Assembly: GCA_016193395.1 (NCBI GenBank)
Contig: JACPSH010000004.1
Location: 70,549-128,059 of the forward strand
Reading direction: 5' to 3'
From: Gammaproteobacteria bacterium
Lineage (GTDB): Bacteria; Pseudomonadota; Gammaproteobacteria; Eutrophobiales; Eutrophobiaceae
DNA: 57,511 nucleotides
Made by a program: the position numbers and the translations under genes. Under the pieces are notes generated by a model, which was not told the origin of the DNA, searched no databases, and saw only the letters and a list, made by a program, of their open reading frames with translations. Below, one piece after another: positions 45,936 through 54,817 of the stretch (positions are counted from its first letter, which is position 1; each line of letters starts with the position of its first letter).

Positions 45936-45962
45936 CTAGCACTCTTGCCATTCGAGTGCTAA
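45936..45962 (-). promoter_or_regulatory. CIRCE operator (HrcA site) upstream of rpoH
   Basis: Read on the minus strand: TTAGCACTC, nine bases, GAGTGCTAG. This matches the CIRCE consensus (TTAGCACTC-N9-GAGTGCTAA) at 17 of 18 positions with the exact spacer. It overlaps a possible extended -10 (TGCTAGACT), so HrcA binding would occlude the promoter. hrcA itself is not in this window. Confidence 0.88.
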
Positions 45963-46003
45963 GAACGGGAGAAGTTACGCCAAAACAACGGGTTAGCAAG
46001 GAG

Positions 46004-46966
46004 TCACACCAACCCGCTGTCGCGCAGGTGGCGTTGGACCGCGATCCAGGAGCCGGCCAGGCCAAGCAGCCCGCCGATGCCGATCAGGTACCCGGCGGCG
46101 CCGAAATCCAGCCCAGCCAGGGCAAAGCGGCTGGAATAGAGCTCGGAAAGGCGGAACACCGGCCCGGAGAGGAGGCGGATGGAACCGTTGATCAGCAGCC
46201 AGGCGAGCAGGGCGCCCGCCGCGCCGTGGATGAAGCCGCTATAGAGGAACGGCCGGCGGACGAAAGCGTGGGTCGCGCCGAACAGCAGGTTGATCTCGAT
46301 CTCCGCGCGGCGATTGAAGATGGCGAGCCGGATGGTATTGCCGATAATGAGCAGCACGGCAAGCGCAAGCAGGATCGCCATGATGACGGCTGCGCGTTTG
46401 AGGATCTCCATGATCGCGAACAGGCGCTGCACCCACTGGCGGTCGAACTGGGCCGTGTCCACCTCCGGGATCGCGCGCAGGGCCGCGAGCAGCCGATCGC
46501 CCTGCCCGCCCGACAGCGCTTCCAGATTCGGCTGCACCAGGATCACGGCGGGCAGGGGATTCTCCTCGAGGGTATCGAGCGCATCGCCGAAGCCGGACAT
46601 CTCCCGGTACTCGGCGAGACCCTGCGCGCGGCTCACGTAGCTCACCGCGTCGATCTGCGGATGATCCCGTAGCCGATCGGCAACGGCCTGGGCCTGGAAA
46701 TCATCCAGCTCGAGTTTCAGGAACAGGGTGATCTGCGCGCTGCCGCCCCAGCCGCTCGTGACCCGCTGCGCATTGACGAGCAGCAGGTAGAAACCGGCCG
46801 GCAGCGCGAGCGAGATGCCGATCACGGCGATGGTGAGCAGGCTGCCAATCGGGTTCCGGACCAACTGGCCGACGCTGAAGACGCACGCCTGCGCGTGCTG
46901 GAGGAACCACGCGCGGACCGCGCGGCGCCACTCAATCGGCGAGCGGCGTCTCGTCGGCTGGCCCAT
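46004..46966 (-). CDS. ftsX: FtsX, cell-division ABC transporter permease
   Basis: Four-helix inner-membrane partner of FtsE that relays ATPase cycles to periplasmic cell-wall hydrolase activators. 320 residues. The first helix is NPIGSLLTIAVIGISLALPAGFYLL, followed by a periplasmic domain (about 70-185) and three more helices. The segment RLAIFNRRAEIEINLLFGAT is the cytoplasmic coupling region. It overlaps ftsE by 35 bases at its start. Order ftsY-ftsE-ftsX-rpoH is classical, though the CIRCE site gives rpoH its own control. Confidence 0.95.
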   Translation of the reverse strand: MGQPTRRRSPIEWRRAVRAWFLQHAQACVFSVGQLVRNPIGSLLTIAVIGISLALPAGFYLLLVNAQRVTSGWGGSAQITLFLKLELDDFQAQAVADRLRDHPQIDAVSYVSRAQGLAEYREMSGFGDALDTLEENPLPAVILVQPNLEALSGGQGDRLLAALRAIPEVDTAQFDRQWVQRLFAIMEILKRAAVIMAILLALAVLLIIGNTIRLAIFNRRAEIEINLLFGATHAFVRRPFLYSGFIHGAAGALLAWLLINGSIRLLSGPVFRLSELYSSRFALAGLDFGAAGYLIGIGGLLGLAGSWIAVQRHLRDSGLV

Positions 46967-47633
46967 CGTCTGTTTCCGTGCCGGTGACTATCCTGCCGTC
47001 GCGCAGGGTGATGATCGGTTTCTTCAGGCGCCGGATCATCTCCAGGCTGTGGCTCGCGATGAGCACGGTGACGCCCACCTGATTGAAGCGCTCGAAGAGC
47101 ATCATCGTCTCCCAGGACAGGATCGGGTCGAGATTGCCGGTCGGCTCGTCCGCCAGCAGCACGGCGGGCCGGTGCACCACGGCACGCGCGATGCCGACGC
47201 GCTGCTGTTCGCCGCCGGAGAGCGCCATCGGCAGGCTCTTCTGCTTCGGCAGCAGCCCGACCCTGTCGAGCGCGGCCTGCACGCGTTTGCGGATCTCCTG
47301 GTAGCGGTAGCCCGCCACCACCAGCGGCAGGGCTACGTTGTCGAATACGGTACGGTCGCCGAGCAGCCGGTGTTCCTGGAAAGTGAAGCCGATGTTGCGG
47401 CGGAACAGCGCGATGCGGCGGCCGGTCACGCGCTCGAGGTTCTGGCCGTTGACGATGATCTGGCCGCGCGAATGGCGCTCGATGAGCGCGATCAGGCGCA
47501 GCAGGGTGCTCTTACCGGCGCCGGAGCGCCCGGTGACGAAGGCCATCGCGCCCTGCTCGATGTGCAAATCGATGCGCCGCAGCGCCTCGTTGCCTCCGGG
47601 ATAGCGCATGTGCACGTCGGCAAAGCGGATCAC
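46932..47633 (-). CDS. ftsE: FtsE, cell-division ABC ATPase
   Basis: Cytoplasmic ATPase of the FtsEX complex. 233 residues with Walker [16 protein letters not shown]-loop TFQEHRLL, signature [14 protein letters not shown], Walker [13 protein letters not shown] and switch His in IASHSLEMI. The start is GTG and overlaps the ftsY stop (GTGA, 47630-47633), so translation is coupled. Confidence 0.97.
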   Translation of the reverse strand: MIRFADVHMRYPGGNEALRRIDLHIEQGAMAFVTGRSGAGKSTLLRLIALIERHSRGQIIVNGQNLERVTGRRIALFRRNIGFTFQEHRLLGDRTVFDNVALPLVVAGYRYQEIRKRVQAALDRVGLLPKQKSLPMALSGGEQQRVGIARAVVHRPAVLLADEPTGNLDPILSWETMMLFERFNQVGVTVLIASHSLEMIRRLKKPIITLRDGRIVTGTETDDGPADETPLAD

Positions 47634-48592
47634 GGTTCAACCCCCAGCAGCGCGTCCACGAAATCCTCCGCGACAAAGGGCTTCAGATCGTCCACCGCCT
47701 CGCCCACGCCGATGTAGCGGATCGGGATCGCAAGCTGGCGCGCGATTGCGAGCAGCACGCCGCCCTTCGCGGTGCCGTCGAGCTTGGTCACGGCGATCCC
47801 GGTCACGCCGATCGCCTCGTGGAAGTCGCGGGCCTGGGCAATCGCGTTCTGGCCGGTGCCGCCGTCGAGCACCAGCAGGCTCTCGACCGGCAGGCGCGCG
47901 TCGAACTTGGCGATCGTGCGGCGGATCTTCTTCAACTCCTCCATGAGGTTGCGCTTGTTGTGGAGCCGTCCCGCGGTGTCGGCAATGACCATGTCGAGAT
48001 CGCGCGCGCGCGCCGAGGCGAGCGCATCGAAAATGACCGCGGCCGAATCGGCGCCGGTCTTCTGCGCGATCACCGGCGCGCCCACGCGTTCGCCCCAGAC
48101 CGCGAGCTGTTCGATGGCCGCGGCGCGGAAGGTGTCGCCGGCGGCGAGCAGCAGGCGGTGACCATCCCGTTGCAGCCGCTCCGCGAGCTTGCCGATGGTG
48201 GTGGTCTTGCCGGCGCCGTTCACGCCGATGACGAGGATTACGAAGGGCCGCGGTGCTGCAGGGATTTCGAGCGGCAATTGCACGGGCGCCAGCACGGCGA
48301 CCATCTGCGCGCGCAGGGCCCGCAACACCGCGGGAAGATCGCCGAGCTCGTTGCGTTTCAGCGCGGCGGCCAGCGAATCGGTGATGGCGCGCGTAACGTC
48401 GACGCCCACGTCGGCAAGCAGCAGGCGCGTTTCGATTTCGTCGAGGATCGAGGCGTCGATCTGTTTGCCGCCGAGGAACAGATCCGCGAGTCCCCCGGTC
48501 AAACCGTCACGCGTACGCCACAGGCCCTGGCGCAGGCGCTGCCACACCCCGGCCGGGGCAGTGGCTGTGGCTTGGGGAGCGGCGCTGGACAC
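47630..48592 (-). CDS. ftsY: FtsY, signal recognition particle receptor
   Basis: SRP GTPase that docks ribosome-SRP complexes at the membrane. 320 residues with the NG domain complete: GVNGAGKTTTIGKLAERL (G1), GDTFRAAAIEQL (insertion box), DTAGRLHNK (G3) and TKLDGTAKGG (G4). The long acidic N-terminal A domain of E. coli FtsY (497 residues) is nearly absent, so this is a short FtsY. The start is GTG. It is divergent from the M16 peptidase gene. Confidence 0.97.
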   Translation of the reverse strand: MSSAAPQATATAPAGVWQRLRQGLWRTRDGLTGGLADLFLGGKQIDASILDEIETRLLLADVGVDVTRAITDSLAAALKRNELGDLPAVLRALRAQMVAVLAPVQLPLEIPAAPRPFVILVIGVNGAGKTTTIGKLAERLQRDGHRLLLAAGDTFRAAAIEQLAVWGERVGAPVIAQKTGADSAAVIFDALASARARDLDMVIADTAGRLHNKRNLMEELKKIRRTIAKFDARLPVESLLVLDGGTGQNAIAQARDFHEAIGVTGIAVTKLDGTAKGGVLLAIARQLAIPIRYIGVGEAVDDLKPFVAEDFVDALLGVEP

Positions 48593-48670
48593 TATCTTGC
48601 GGGATGCAGGACTGGCAATGCCCAGATCGTATCATTAACATTGCGCGCACCCTATTTCCTTCCGCTCCGC

Positions 48671-50053
48671 TTGAAACCACGACACCTCTTATTGCTGTTC
48701 GCGTTCATCGCGCCCGGCGCGCCGGCGGCGGTCAGCGAATTCACGCTCGGCAACGGACTCAAGGTCCTGGTGAAGGAAGATCGCCGCGCGCCCGTGGTGG
48801 TCACGCAGGTCTGGTACAAGGTGGGGTCGAGCTACGAGCACGATGGCATCACCGGGATCTCGCACGCCCTCGAGCACATGATGTTCAAGGGCACCGAGAA
48901 GCATCCCGCCGGCCAGTTCTCGCGCATCATTTCGGCGAACGGCGGCAGTGAGAACGCCTTCACCGGCGCCGACTACACGGCCTATTTCCAGACGCTCGAG
49001 AAATCGCGTCTCGAGGTGAGCATGGAACTCGAGGCGGATCGCATGCGCCACCTGACGCTGCGGCCGGAGGAATTCGAAAAGGAGATCAAGGTCGTTCAGG
49101 AAGAGCGGCGCTGGCGCACGGATGACGAGCCGGAGTCCTACGCCCAGGAAGTGGCGATGGCGACCGCGTTCCAGACCAGTCCCTATCGTCACCCGGTGAT
49201 CGGCTGGATGGCGGACCTCGAGCAGATGAAGGTCGAGGAATTGCGCAAGTGGTACCGGCGCTGGTATGCCCCGAACAATGCCGTGCTGGTCGTGGTCGGC
49301 GATGTCCGGCCCGAGGCGGTGCGCGTACTGGCCGAGCGGCATTTCGGGGCGCTCGAGCGGGAGGAGGTGGCGCCGCCGCAGCCGCGTCCGGAAATCGAAC
49401 AGGCCGGGCTGAAACGGGTCACGGTCAGACGCCCGGCGGAATTGCCGTACCTGATCATGGGTTGGAAGGTGCCGGCGCTGAACGATGCGCGCGCCCCGGG
49501 AAGCGGCGTGCAGGAATGGGAGCCCTATGCGCTGGATGTGCTCGGCGGGATCCTGGGCGGCGGATCGAGCGCGCGCTTTGCGGCGCGGCTCGTGCGCGGC
49601 AGCGAAGTGGCGGCCGCGATCAGCGCGGACTATTCGCTCAACTCACGTCTGACCACGCTTTTCACGGTCGACGGCACGCCCGCGCAGGGACACGATGTCG
49701 GCGCTCTGGAAGCCGCGGTGCGTGAGCAGATCGAGGAGTTGAAGCAAAACCTGGTGGAGAACTCCGAGCTCGAGCGCGTGAAGGCGCAGGTCGTCTCGCA
49801 AGACGTGTATCAGCGCGATTCCGTGTTCTACCAGGCGATGATCCTCGGGATATTCGAGACCGTCGACCTGCCGTGGCAGCTGACCGAGGAATACGTGGAG
49901 CGCATCCGGGCGGTGACCCCCGAGCAGGTGCGCGCAGTGGCGCGGCGCTATTTCAACGACGATCGCCTGACGGTCGCGGTGCTCGATCCGCTGCCGATCG
50001 ATCCCAACCGGCCGCCCCGCGCGGCCCCGGCGGACATGGGCCATGTGCGCTGA
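48671..50053 (+). CDS. M16 zinc peptidase (active subunit)
   Basis: Exported insulinase/pitrilysin-family protease, 460 residues. A signal peptide (KPRHLLLLFAFIAPGAPAA) precedes the M16 core. The inverted zinc motif HALEH (His65, Glu68, His69) is intact and the third ligand Glu lies in the LELEADRMRHL-type helix region that follows. KVVQEERRWRTDDEPES and YRHPVIGWMADLE are typical. The start is ambiguous: TTG 48671 (used) or TTG 48641, neither with a good ribosome-binding site. With the next gene it forms the usual active/inactive M16 pair, probably a periplasmic heterodimer. Confidence 0.92.
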   Translation: MKPRHLLLLFAFIAPGAPAAVSEFTLGNGLKVLVKEDRRAPVVVTQVWYKVGSSYEHDGITGISHALEHMMFKGTEKHPAGQFSRIISANGGSENAFTGADYTAYFQTLEKSRLEVSMELEADRMRHLTLRPEEFEKEIKVVQEERRWRTDDEPESYAQEVAMATAFQTSPYRHPVIGWMADLEQMKVEELRKWYRRWYAPNNAVLVVVGDVRPEAVRVLAERHFGALEREEVAPPQPRPEIEQAGLKRVTVRRPAELPYLIMGWKVPALNDARAPGSGVQEWEPYALDVLGGILGGGSSARFAARLVRGSEVAAAISADYSLNSRLTTLFTVDGTPAQGHDVGALEAAVREQIEELKQNLVENSELERVKAQVVSQDVYQRDSVFYQAMILGIFETVDLPWQLTEEYVERIRAVTPEQVRAVARRYFNDDRLTVAVLDPLPIDPNRPPRAAPADMGHVR

Positions 50054-50062
50054 GCGCTTACT

Positions 50063-50192
50063 GTCATTCCGGACCGAGGCCGGCGAATGCCGGTCGAGCG
50101 TCCGGAATCCAGAAGCGAACCAGGCGATGACGCGGCAATCGCCGCACGAGGGCTGGATTCCGGGAGCGGCCTGCGGCCGTCCCGGAATGACG
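50063..50192. repeat. Repeat family T, inverted pair
   Basis: A forward unit GTCATTCCGG...TCCGGAATCCAG (50063-50112) is followed by an inverted unit CTGGATTCCGGG...CCGGAATGAC (50152-50192). Each unit is itself a dyad and the pair is head to head, resembling bacterial interspersed mosaic elements. The end of the inverted unit contains the start codon of the following peptidase gene. Confidence 0.85.
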
Positions 50193-51542
50193 AGCTTGCA
50201 TGGCTTGGCCATCGCGGCAATCCTGCTCTTAAGTCTTCCCGCCCTCGCCACCCCCAACATCGAGCGCTGGAAGACTCGGAACGGCGCCGAGGTGTACTTC
50301 GTGGCCGCGCACGAACTGCCGATGGTCGACATCGAAGTCATGTTCGACGCCGGCAGCGCGCGCGATCCCGCGGGCCGCGAAGGACTCACACTGCTCGCCA
50401 GCAGCCTGCTGGACGAGGGCGCCGGCGGCATGGAGGCGAACGCGATCAGCTACGAATTCGAGCGGCTGGGCGCGGTCTACGGCGCGCAATCCGACGAGGA
50501 TTCCACATCCGTCATGCTGCGCAGCCTGGCGGAGAAGGACAAGCTCGACCCCGCGCTCGCCAATTTCGAGCGCGTGCTCGCCAAACCGGACTTTCCCGAG
50601 GATGCCATCGAACGTCAGCGCCGGCGGTTCCTGATTGCGATCCAGCAGAAGCAGCAGTCGCCCGGCGCGCTGGCGGGCGATGCGTTCACGGCCGCGCTGT
50701 ATGGCGATCACCCTTACGCGCATCCGGTTGAAGGCACGGTGGAATCGATTGAGGCCGTCACGCGCACGGACGTGATTGAATTCCACAAGCGCTATTACCA
50801 GGCGCGCAACGCCGTATTCGCCATCGTCGGCGACCTCAGCAGGTCCGCGGCGCGCTCGCTCTCGGAGAAGCTGAGCCGCTCGCTGCCCGCGGGCACGGCT
50901 GCCCTTCCGATTGCGGCCGTCGCGCCGCTCGCCAGCGCCGAGACGATCCGGATCCACCACCCTTCCACCCAGGTACACGTGCTCATCGGCCAGCCGGCGA
51001 TAAAGTACAACGATCCGGATTACTTTCCGCTCCTGGTCGGCAACCACGTGCTCGGCGGCGGGGGGCTCGTGTCGCGCCTGTTCGCGGAAGTGCGCGAGAA
51101 ACGCGGGCTCTCCTATGCGGCCTCCAGCCGCTTCTCGCCGCTGCGCGAAGGCGGGCCGTTCAGCGCCGGGTTGCAGACGCGCGCCGACCAGGTCGATGAG
51201 GCGCTCGCCGTGCTCAAGGAAACCGTGCGTGGCTTCATCGCAGCCGGGCCGACGGAGGAGGAACTGCAGGCGTCCAAACAGAACATCACCGGTGGTTTCC
51301 CGCTGCGCATCGACAGCAACCGCGACATCCTGAACTACGTCGCCGTGATCGGTTTCTACAAGCTGCCGCTGGACTTTCTCGACACCTATATCAGCCGGGT
51401 CGACGCGGTCACCGCGGAGCAGATCCGCGATGCCTTCCACCGCCGGCTCAATCCCGACATCATGGCGACTGTCCTGGTCGGCCCGCTGGACCCGCCGCAT
51501 CCGGAGCCGGCGACGGATGCGCCGCAGGGGAGCGTGAACTGA
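50187..51542 (+). CDS. M16 peptidase-like protein, inactive partner
   Basis: 451-residue M16-fold protein with signal peptide (LHGLAIAAILLLSLPALA). At the position of the zinc motif it has LLASSLLDEGAGG, so HxxEH is missing and it cannot be a zinc protease. The C-terminal M16 domain VLGGGGLVSRLFAEVREKRG with its Arg/Tyr-type substrate segment is kept. Likely the non-catalytic partner of the preceding protein. The ATG at 50187 is the ATG of GGAATGAC in repeat T. It is the only ATG that gives a signal peptide without translating the repeat interior. Stop overlaps rsmD as CTGA. Confidence 0.9.
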   Translation: MTSLHGLAIAAILLLSLPALATPNIERWKTRNGAEVYFVAAHELPMVDIEVMFDAGSARDPAGREGLTLLASSLLDEGAGGMEANAISYEFERLGAVYGAQSDEDSTSVMLRSLAEKDKLDPALANFERVLAKPDFPEDAIERQRRRFLIAIQQKQQSPGALAGDAFTAALYGDHPYAHPVEGTVESIEAVTRTDVIEFHKRYYQARNAVFAIVGDLSRSAARSLSEKLSRSLPAGTAALPIAAVAPLASAETIRIHHPSTQVHVLIGQPAIKYNDPDYFPLLVGNHVLGGGGLVSRLFAEVREKRGLSYAASSRFSPLREGGPFSAGLQTRADQVDEALAVLKETVRGFIAAGPTEEELQASKQNITGGFPLRIDSNRDILNYVAVIGFYKLPLDFLDTYISRVDAVTAEQIRDAFHRRLNPDIMATVLVGPLDPPHPEPATDAPQGSVN

Positions 51543-52111
51543 AAGGCCGGGGCGCACGGTCGGGCAAGGTCCGCATCATCGGCGGCCGCTGGCGCGGCCG
51601 TAAACTCGCAGTCCAGGCCGCGTCGGAACTCCGCCCCACGCCGGACCGCGTGCGCGAAACGCTCTTCAACTGGCTCGCCCCGATGATCCAGGGCGCCGCC
51701 TGCCTCGACTGCTTCGCCGGCACGGGCGCGCTCGGGTTCGAGGCGCTCTCCCGCGGCGCCGGCAGCGTCGTCATGCTGGAATCGGATCGCTCGCTCGCGC
51801 AGGCGTTGCGGGAACAGTCCGCGGTCCTCGAAGCCGGCAATGCGCGCATCGTCCACACGGACGCCCTCTCGTGGCTGGATGCCAAGCGCGAGCGCTTCGA
51901 CATCATCTTCCTCGACCCGCCGTTCGCGAGCGACCTGGCGCGGCAGGCTTGTACGCGGATACTAAATTGGGGACACTTGGCGCCCGGCGGGGTGGTCTAC
52001 GTGGAGTCGGGGCGCGGCTGGGAACCGCCGCTGGGCCTCGCGATCCGGAAGCAGGGCAAGGCCGGACAGGTGCAATTCACGCTGCTCGCGGAGGACAAGG
52101 GGGGAGGATGA
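51539..52111 (+). CDS. rsmD: RsmD, 16S rRNA m2G966 methyltransferase
   Basis: SAM-dependent methyltransferase of the 30S subunit. Hand translation from CTG 51539 restores the conserved N-terminus GKVRIIGGRWRGRKL, then LRPTPDRVRETLFNWL, the SAM loop CLDCFAGTGALGFEALSRGA and catalytic IIFLDPPF. It is 190 residues, against 198 in E. coli. No ATG, GTG or TTG occurs in frame between 51539 and 51650, and the GTG at 51650 would delete the N-terminal domain. GGGGAG lies 6 bases before the CTG, which overlaps the previous stop as CTGA. Start by CTG is therefore likely. Confidence 0.93.
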   Translation: MKGRGARSGKVRIIGGRWRGRKLAVQAASELRPTPDRVRETLFNWLAPMIQGAACLDCFAGTGALGFEALSRGAGSVVMLESDRSLAQALREQSAVLEAGNARIVHTDALSWLDAKRERFDIIFLDPPFASDLARQACTRILNWGHLAPGGVVYVESGRGWEPPLGLAIRKQGKAGQVQFTLLAEDKGGG

Positions 52112-52590
52112 AAGTCACAGCGATCTATCCGGGGACGTTCGACCCGATCACGAACGGTCACACGGACATCGTGGCGCGCGCTGCGAGCCTGTTCGACCGG
52201 ATCATCGTCGCCATCGCGCGCAGCACCACCAAGACCACCGCGTTCACCACCGAGGAACGCGTCGAGATGGCGCGGCGCGCGCTCACCGACATCAGGAAGG
52301 CGGAGGTCAGGAGCTTCGACGGGCTGATGATCAGCTTCGCCGAGCAGCAGGGCGCGCGCGTCGTCATCCGCGGTTTGCGCGCCGTTTCTGACTTCGACTA
52401 CGAATTCCAGATGGCCGGCATGAACCGCCAGTTGAATAACGCCATCGAGACCGTATTCCTCACCCCCGCCGAGCACCTGGGTTACATCTCCTCCAGCCTG
52501 GTGCGCGAGATCGCGGCGCTCGGCGGTGACGTCAGCCAGTTCGTGCACCCCGAAGTCAAAAAGGCGCTCAAGCACAGACTGTCGTCATGA
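52108..52590 (+). CDS. coaD: Phosphopantetheine adenylyltransferase
   Basis: Fourth step of coenzyme A synthesis, joining ATP and 4'-phosphopantetheine. 160 residues with nucleotidyltransferase motif YPGTFDPITNGHTDI (TxxH...GH), RGLRAVSDFDYEFQMAGMNR and the second motif YISSSLVREIA. The ATG is preceded by GGGGAGG and overlaps the rsmD stop (ATGA), the usual rsmD-coaD pair. It is followed by 440 bases of T repeats, not by a ferredoxin gene as often seen. Confidence 0.98.
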   Translation: MKVTAIYPGTFDPITNGHTDIVARAASLFDRIIVAIARSTTKTTAFTTEERVEMARRALTDIRKAEVRSFDGLMISFAEQQGARVVIRGLRAVSDFDYEFQMAGMNRQLNNAIETVFLTPAEHLGYISSSLVREIAALGGDVSQFVHPEVKKALKHRLSS

Positions 52591-52600
52591 CGCTCACTCT

Positions 52601-52992
52601 GTCATTCCGGGTCGAGACTGCCGCGAGGCAGTCGAGCGCCCGGAATCCAGGGGCCGCGTGGAACAGCGCCCGGGGTTCGTGATGCTTCTGGATAACTCTA
52701 ACAAAGTCAGGGTTCACGCGGCACGCGGACTGGATTCCGGACTCGGCCTGCGGCCGTTCCGGAATGACGGGGTCGGGAAGGTCATTCCGGACCGAGGGCG
52801 GCGCAGCCGGTCGAGTGTCCGGAATCCAGCCCTCATGTGGTATCCGCCGCAACGAGGTTGGCTTTCTGCGTAATGGCGTGAAAATCTGACATGGAAGGGC
52901 TCGGGGCTCTCTTGGACAAAGCAGGCATGGTTGCGACTGATGTGACACTGGGGCTGGATTCCGGACGCTCGCTGCGTTCGGTCCGGAATGAC
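52601..52992. repeat. Repeat family T, cluster of four units
   Basis: Forward unit 52601-52650, inverted 52730-52768, forward 52781-52829 and inverted 52954-52992, all bounded by GTCATTCCGG or its complement and by CGGAATCCAG or its complement. Occupies most of the coaD-ggt gap. Between units, 52651-52729 and 52830-52953 hold no gene. The reading frame of ggt stays open through the last unit from 52891, but the peptide there is only translated repeat. Confidence 0.85.
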
Positions 52993-53031
52993 GGAGTTGC
53001 GGGCCCGAGGGCGCGCCGGAATTCAGGCGCG

Positions 53032-54702
53032 ATGGCCCGTCTTCTTGCGATTGCGTTTCTATTCGTCGGCTTTCCATCTTTCGCCGACGACACGCCCCCC
53101 GCTTCCGCCGTGGCGAGCGCGCACCCACTCGCCACCGAGGCCGGCATCGAAATACTGAAGCGCGGCGGCAATGCCTTCGATGCCGCTGTCGCGGTGAGCG
53201 CCGCGCTCGCCGTGGTCGAACCCTACAGCTCCGGCATCGGCGGCGGAGGGTTCTGGCTCCTGCACCGCGCGAGCGACGGCCGCCAGACCATGATCGACGG
53301 CCGCGAGAAGGCGCCGGCCGCGGCGTTCCGGCGCATGTACCTCGACAGGGACGACAACGTCGTCCCGGGCGCCTCCATCAACGGCCCGCTGTCCGCCGGG
53401 ATCCCGGGCCTCGTTGCCGGTCTTGCCTGGCTCACGGATCAGTACGGGCAGATGCCGCTGAAGGAAACGCTCAAGCCCGCGATCCGCTACGCGAGCGAGG
53501 GCTTCGAGGTGACCCAGGGCTACCTGGACGTCGCCGGTTTCCGCGCGGAGGCGCTGAACAAGTACCCGGACACCGCGAAGATCTTCCTCAAGGATGGGCA
53601 ACCTCCGCCGATCGGCGATCGCATCGTGCAGAAGGATCTCGGCCGGCTGCTGCAGAACATCGCCGACCAGGGTCCCGGTTATTTCTACCGCGGGAAGTTT
53701 GCCGAGGACATGGTAGTCGGCGTGCGCGCCGCCGGCGGGATCTGGAGCGTGGAGGACCTCGCCAACTACCGCATCACCGAGCGCGCGCCGATCATTGCGA
53801 ACTACCACGACATGCGTATCGTGACCTCGCCGCCGCCCTCATCCGGCGGCGTCGTGCTGGCGCAGGCATTCGCGATCCTGAGCCAATTCGACCTCATGAC
53901 AATGGATCACATCCAGCGCATGCACGTCATCATCGAATCCATGCGCCGCGCCTACCGCGATCGAGCCGTGTATCTCGGCGATCCGGACTTCGTGCGCATC
54001 CGCACCGACCGCCTGCTCGACCCGGACTATCTCGCCGGGCTCGCGATCAGCATCGACCCGGAGCGCGCGACGCCGAGCGCGGAGCTTTCCGACACGCCGG
54101 GCTACGACCCCGCCGGCACGCAGACCACGCATTTCTCCGTGATCGACAGGGAGGGCAACCGCGTCGCCGGCACGCTCAGCATCAACCTGCCGTTCGGCGC
54201 CTGCTTCGCGCCGCCGGGCACGGGCGTGCTGTTGAACGACGAGATGGACGACTTCGCGATCAAGGCCAACACGGCGAACGCCTACGGCCTGGTCGGCGAC
54301 GAGGCGAACGCCATCCAGCCGGACAAGCGGCCGTTGTCCAGCATGTCGCCGACCTTCATCGAGACCGCGGACCGCATCGGCATCCTCGGCACGCCGGGCG
54401 GCAGCCGCATCATCAGCATGGTGCTGATCGGCATCCTCGATTTCGAGCGTGGCCACCTGCCGGATTCCTGGGTGAGCCAGCGCCGTTTCCACCACCAGTA
54501 TCTGCCCGACGAAGTGCAGTTCGAAAAGTACGCACTCACCGAGTATGAAAAGCAGCGGCTCGAAGCCCTCGGCCACAAGGTCACGGAGGCCCGCTGGCGC
54601 TACGGCGACATGCACGCGGTGATGTGGGACAAGGCCGGCAGGCGCGTGTATGCCGCCAGCGATCCGCGCGGCGAGGGCAAGGCCGAGGTGCTCGAAGAGT
54701 AA
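53032..54702 (+). CDS. ggt: Gamma-glutamyltransferase
   Basis: Periplasmic glutathione-degrading enzyme of the Ntn hydrolase superfamily. The 556-residue precursor has a signal peptide (MARLLAIAFLFVGFPSFA). The large subunit has GGNAFDAAVAVSAALAVVEP and SSGIGGGGFWLLH, with Arg in DGREKAP. The autocleavage/catalytic Thr is Thr365 in GTQTTHFSVID, then GVLLNDEMDDF, PLSSMSPTFI and GTPGGSRIISMVL. I take ATG 53032 because it gives a clean signal peptide. Upstream is repeat T. It should mature to a heterodimer cleaved before Thr365. Confidence 0.96.
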   Translation: MARLLAIAFLFVGFPSFADDTPPASAVASAHPLATEAGIEILKRGGNAFDAAVAVSAALAVVEPYSSGIGGGGFWLLHRASDGRQTMIDGREKAPAAAFRRMYLDRDDNVVPGASINGPLSAGIPGLVAGLAWLTDQYGQMPLKETLKPAIRYASEGFEVTQGYLDVAGFRAEALNKYPDTAKIFLKDGQPPPIGDRIVQKDLGRLLQNIADQGPGYFYRGKFAEDMVVGVRAAGGIWSVEDLANYRITERAPIIANYHDMRIVTSPPPSSGGVVLAQAFAILSQFDLMTMDHIQRMHVIIESMRRAYRDRAVYLGDPDFVRIRTDRLLDPDYLAGLAISIDPERATPSAELSDTPGYDPAGTQTTHFSVIDREGNRVAGTLSINLPFGACFAPPGTGVLLNDEMDDFAIKANTANAYGLVGDEANAIQPDKRPLSSMSPTFIETADRIGILGTPGGSRIISMVLIGILDFERGHLPDSWVSQRRFHHQYLPDEVQFEKYALTEYEKQRLEALGHKVTEARWRYGDMHAVMWDKAGRRVYAASDPRGEGKAEVLEE

Positions 54703-54707
54703 GCGTC

Positions 54708-54793
54708 GTCATTCTGGACCGCAGTCGGTTGGGCGCCCGGCATTTCTACACGTCGTCATTCCGGGCCGAACGAAGTGAGCGTCCGGAATCCAG
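54708..54793. repeat. Repeat family T, two units
   Basis: A decayed unit (GTCATTCTGGACC, 54708 onward) is followed by a good forward unit GTCATTCCGG...TCCGGAATCCAG at 54755-54793. Both lie between ggt and the GIY-YIG gene. Confidence 0.75.
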
Positions 54794-54817
54794 GTACATT
54801 GAGGCCAGGGAGAGGCC

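Noticed and set aside
47819-48670. N-terminal extension of the first M16 protein by 284 residues
   Set aside because: It is antisense to ftsY and lacks any similarity; the signal peptide begins near 48671.
52891-53031. Upstream start of gamma-glutamyltransferase
   Set aside because: The added peptide is a translation of repeat T and would bury the signal peptide.
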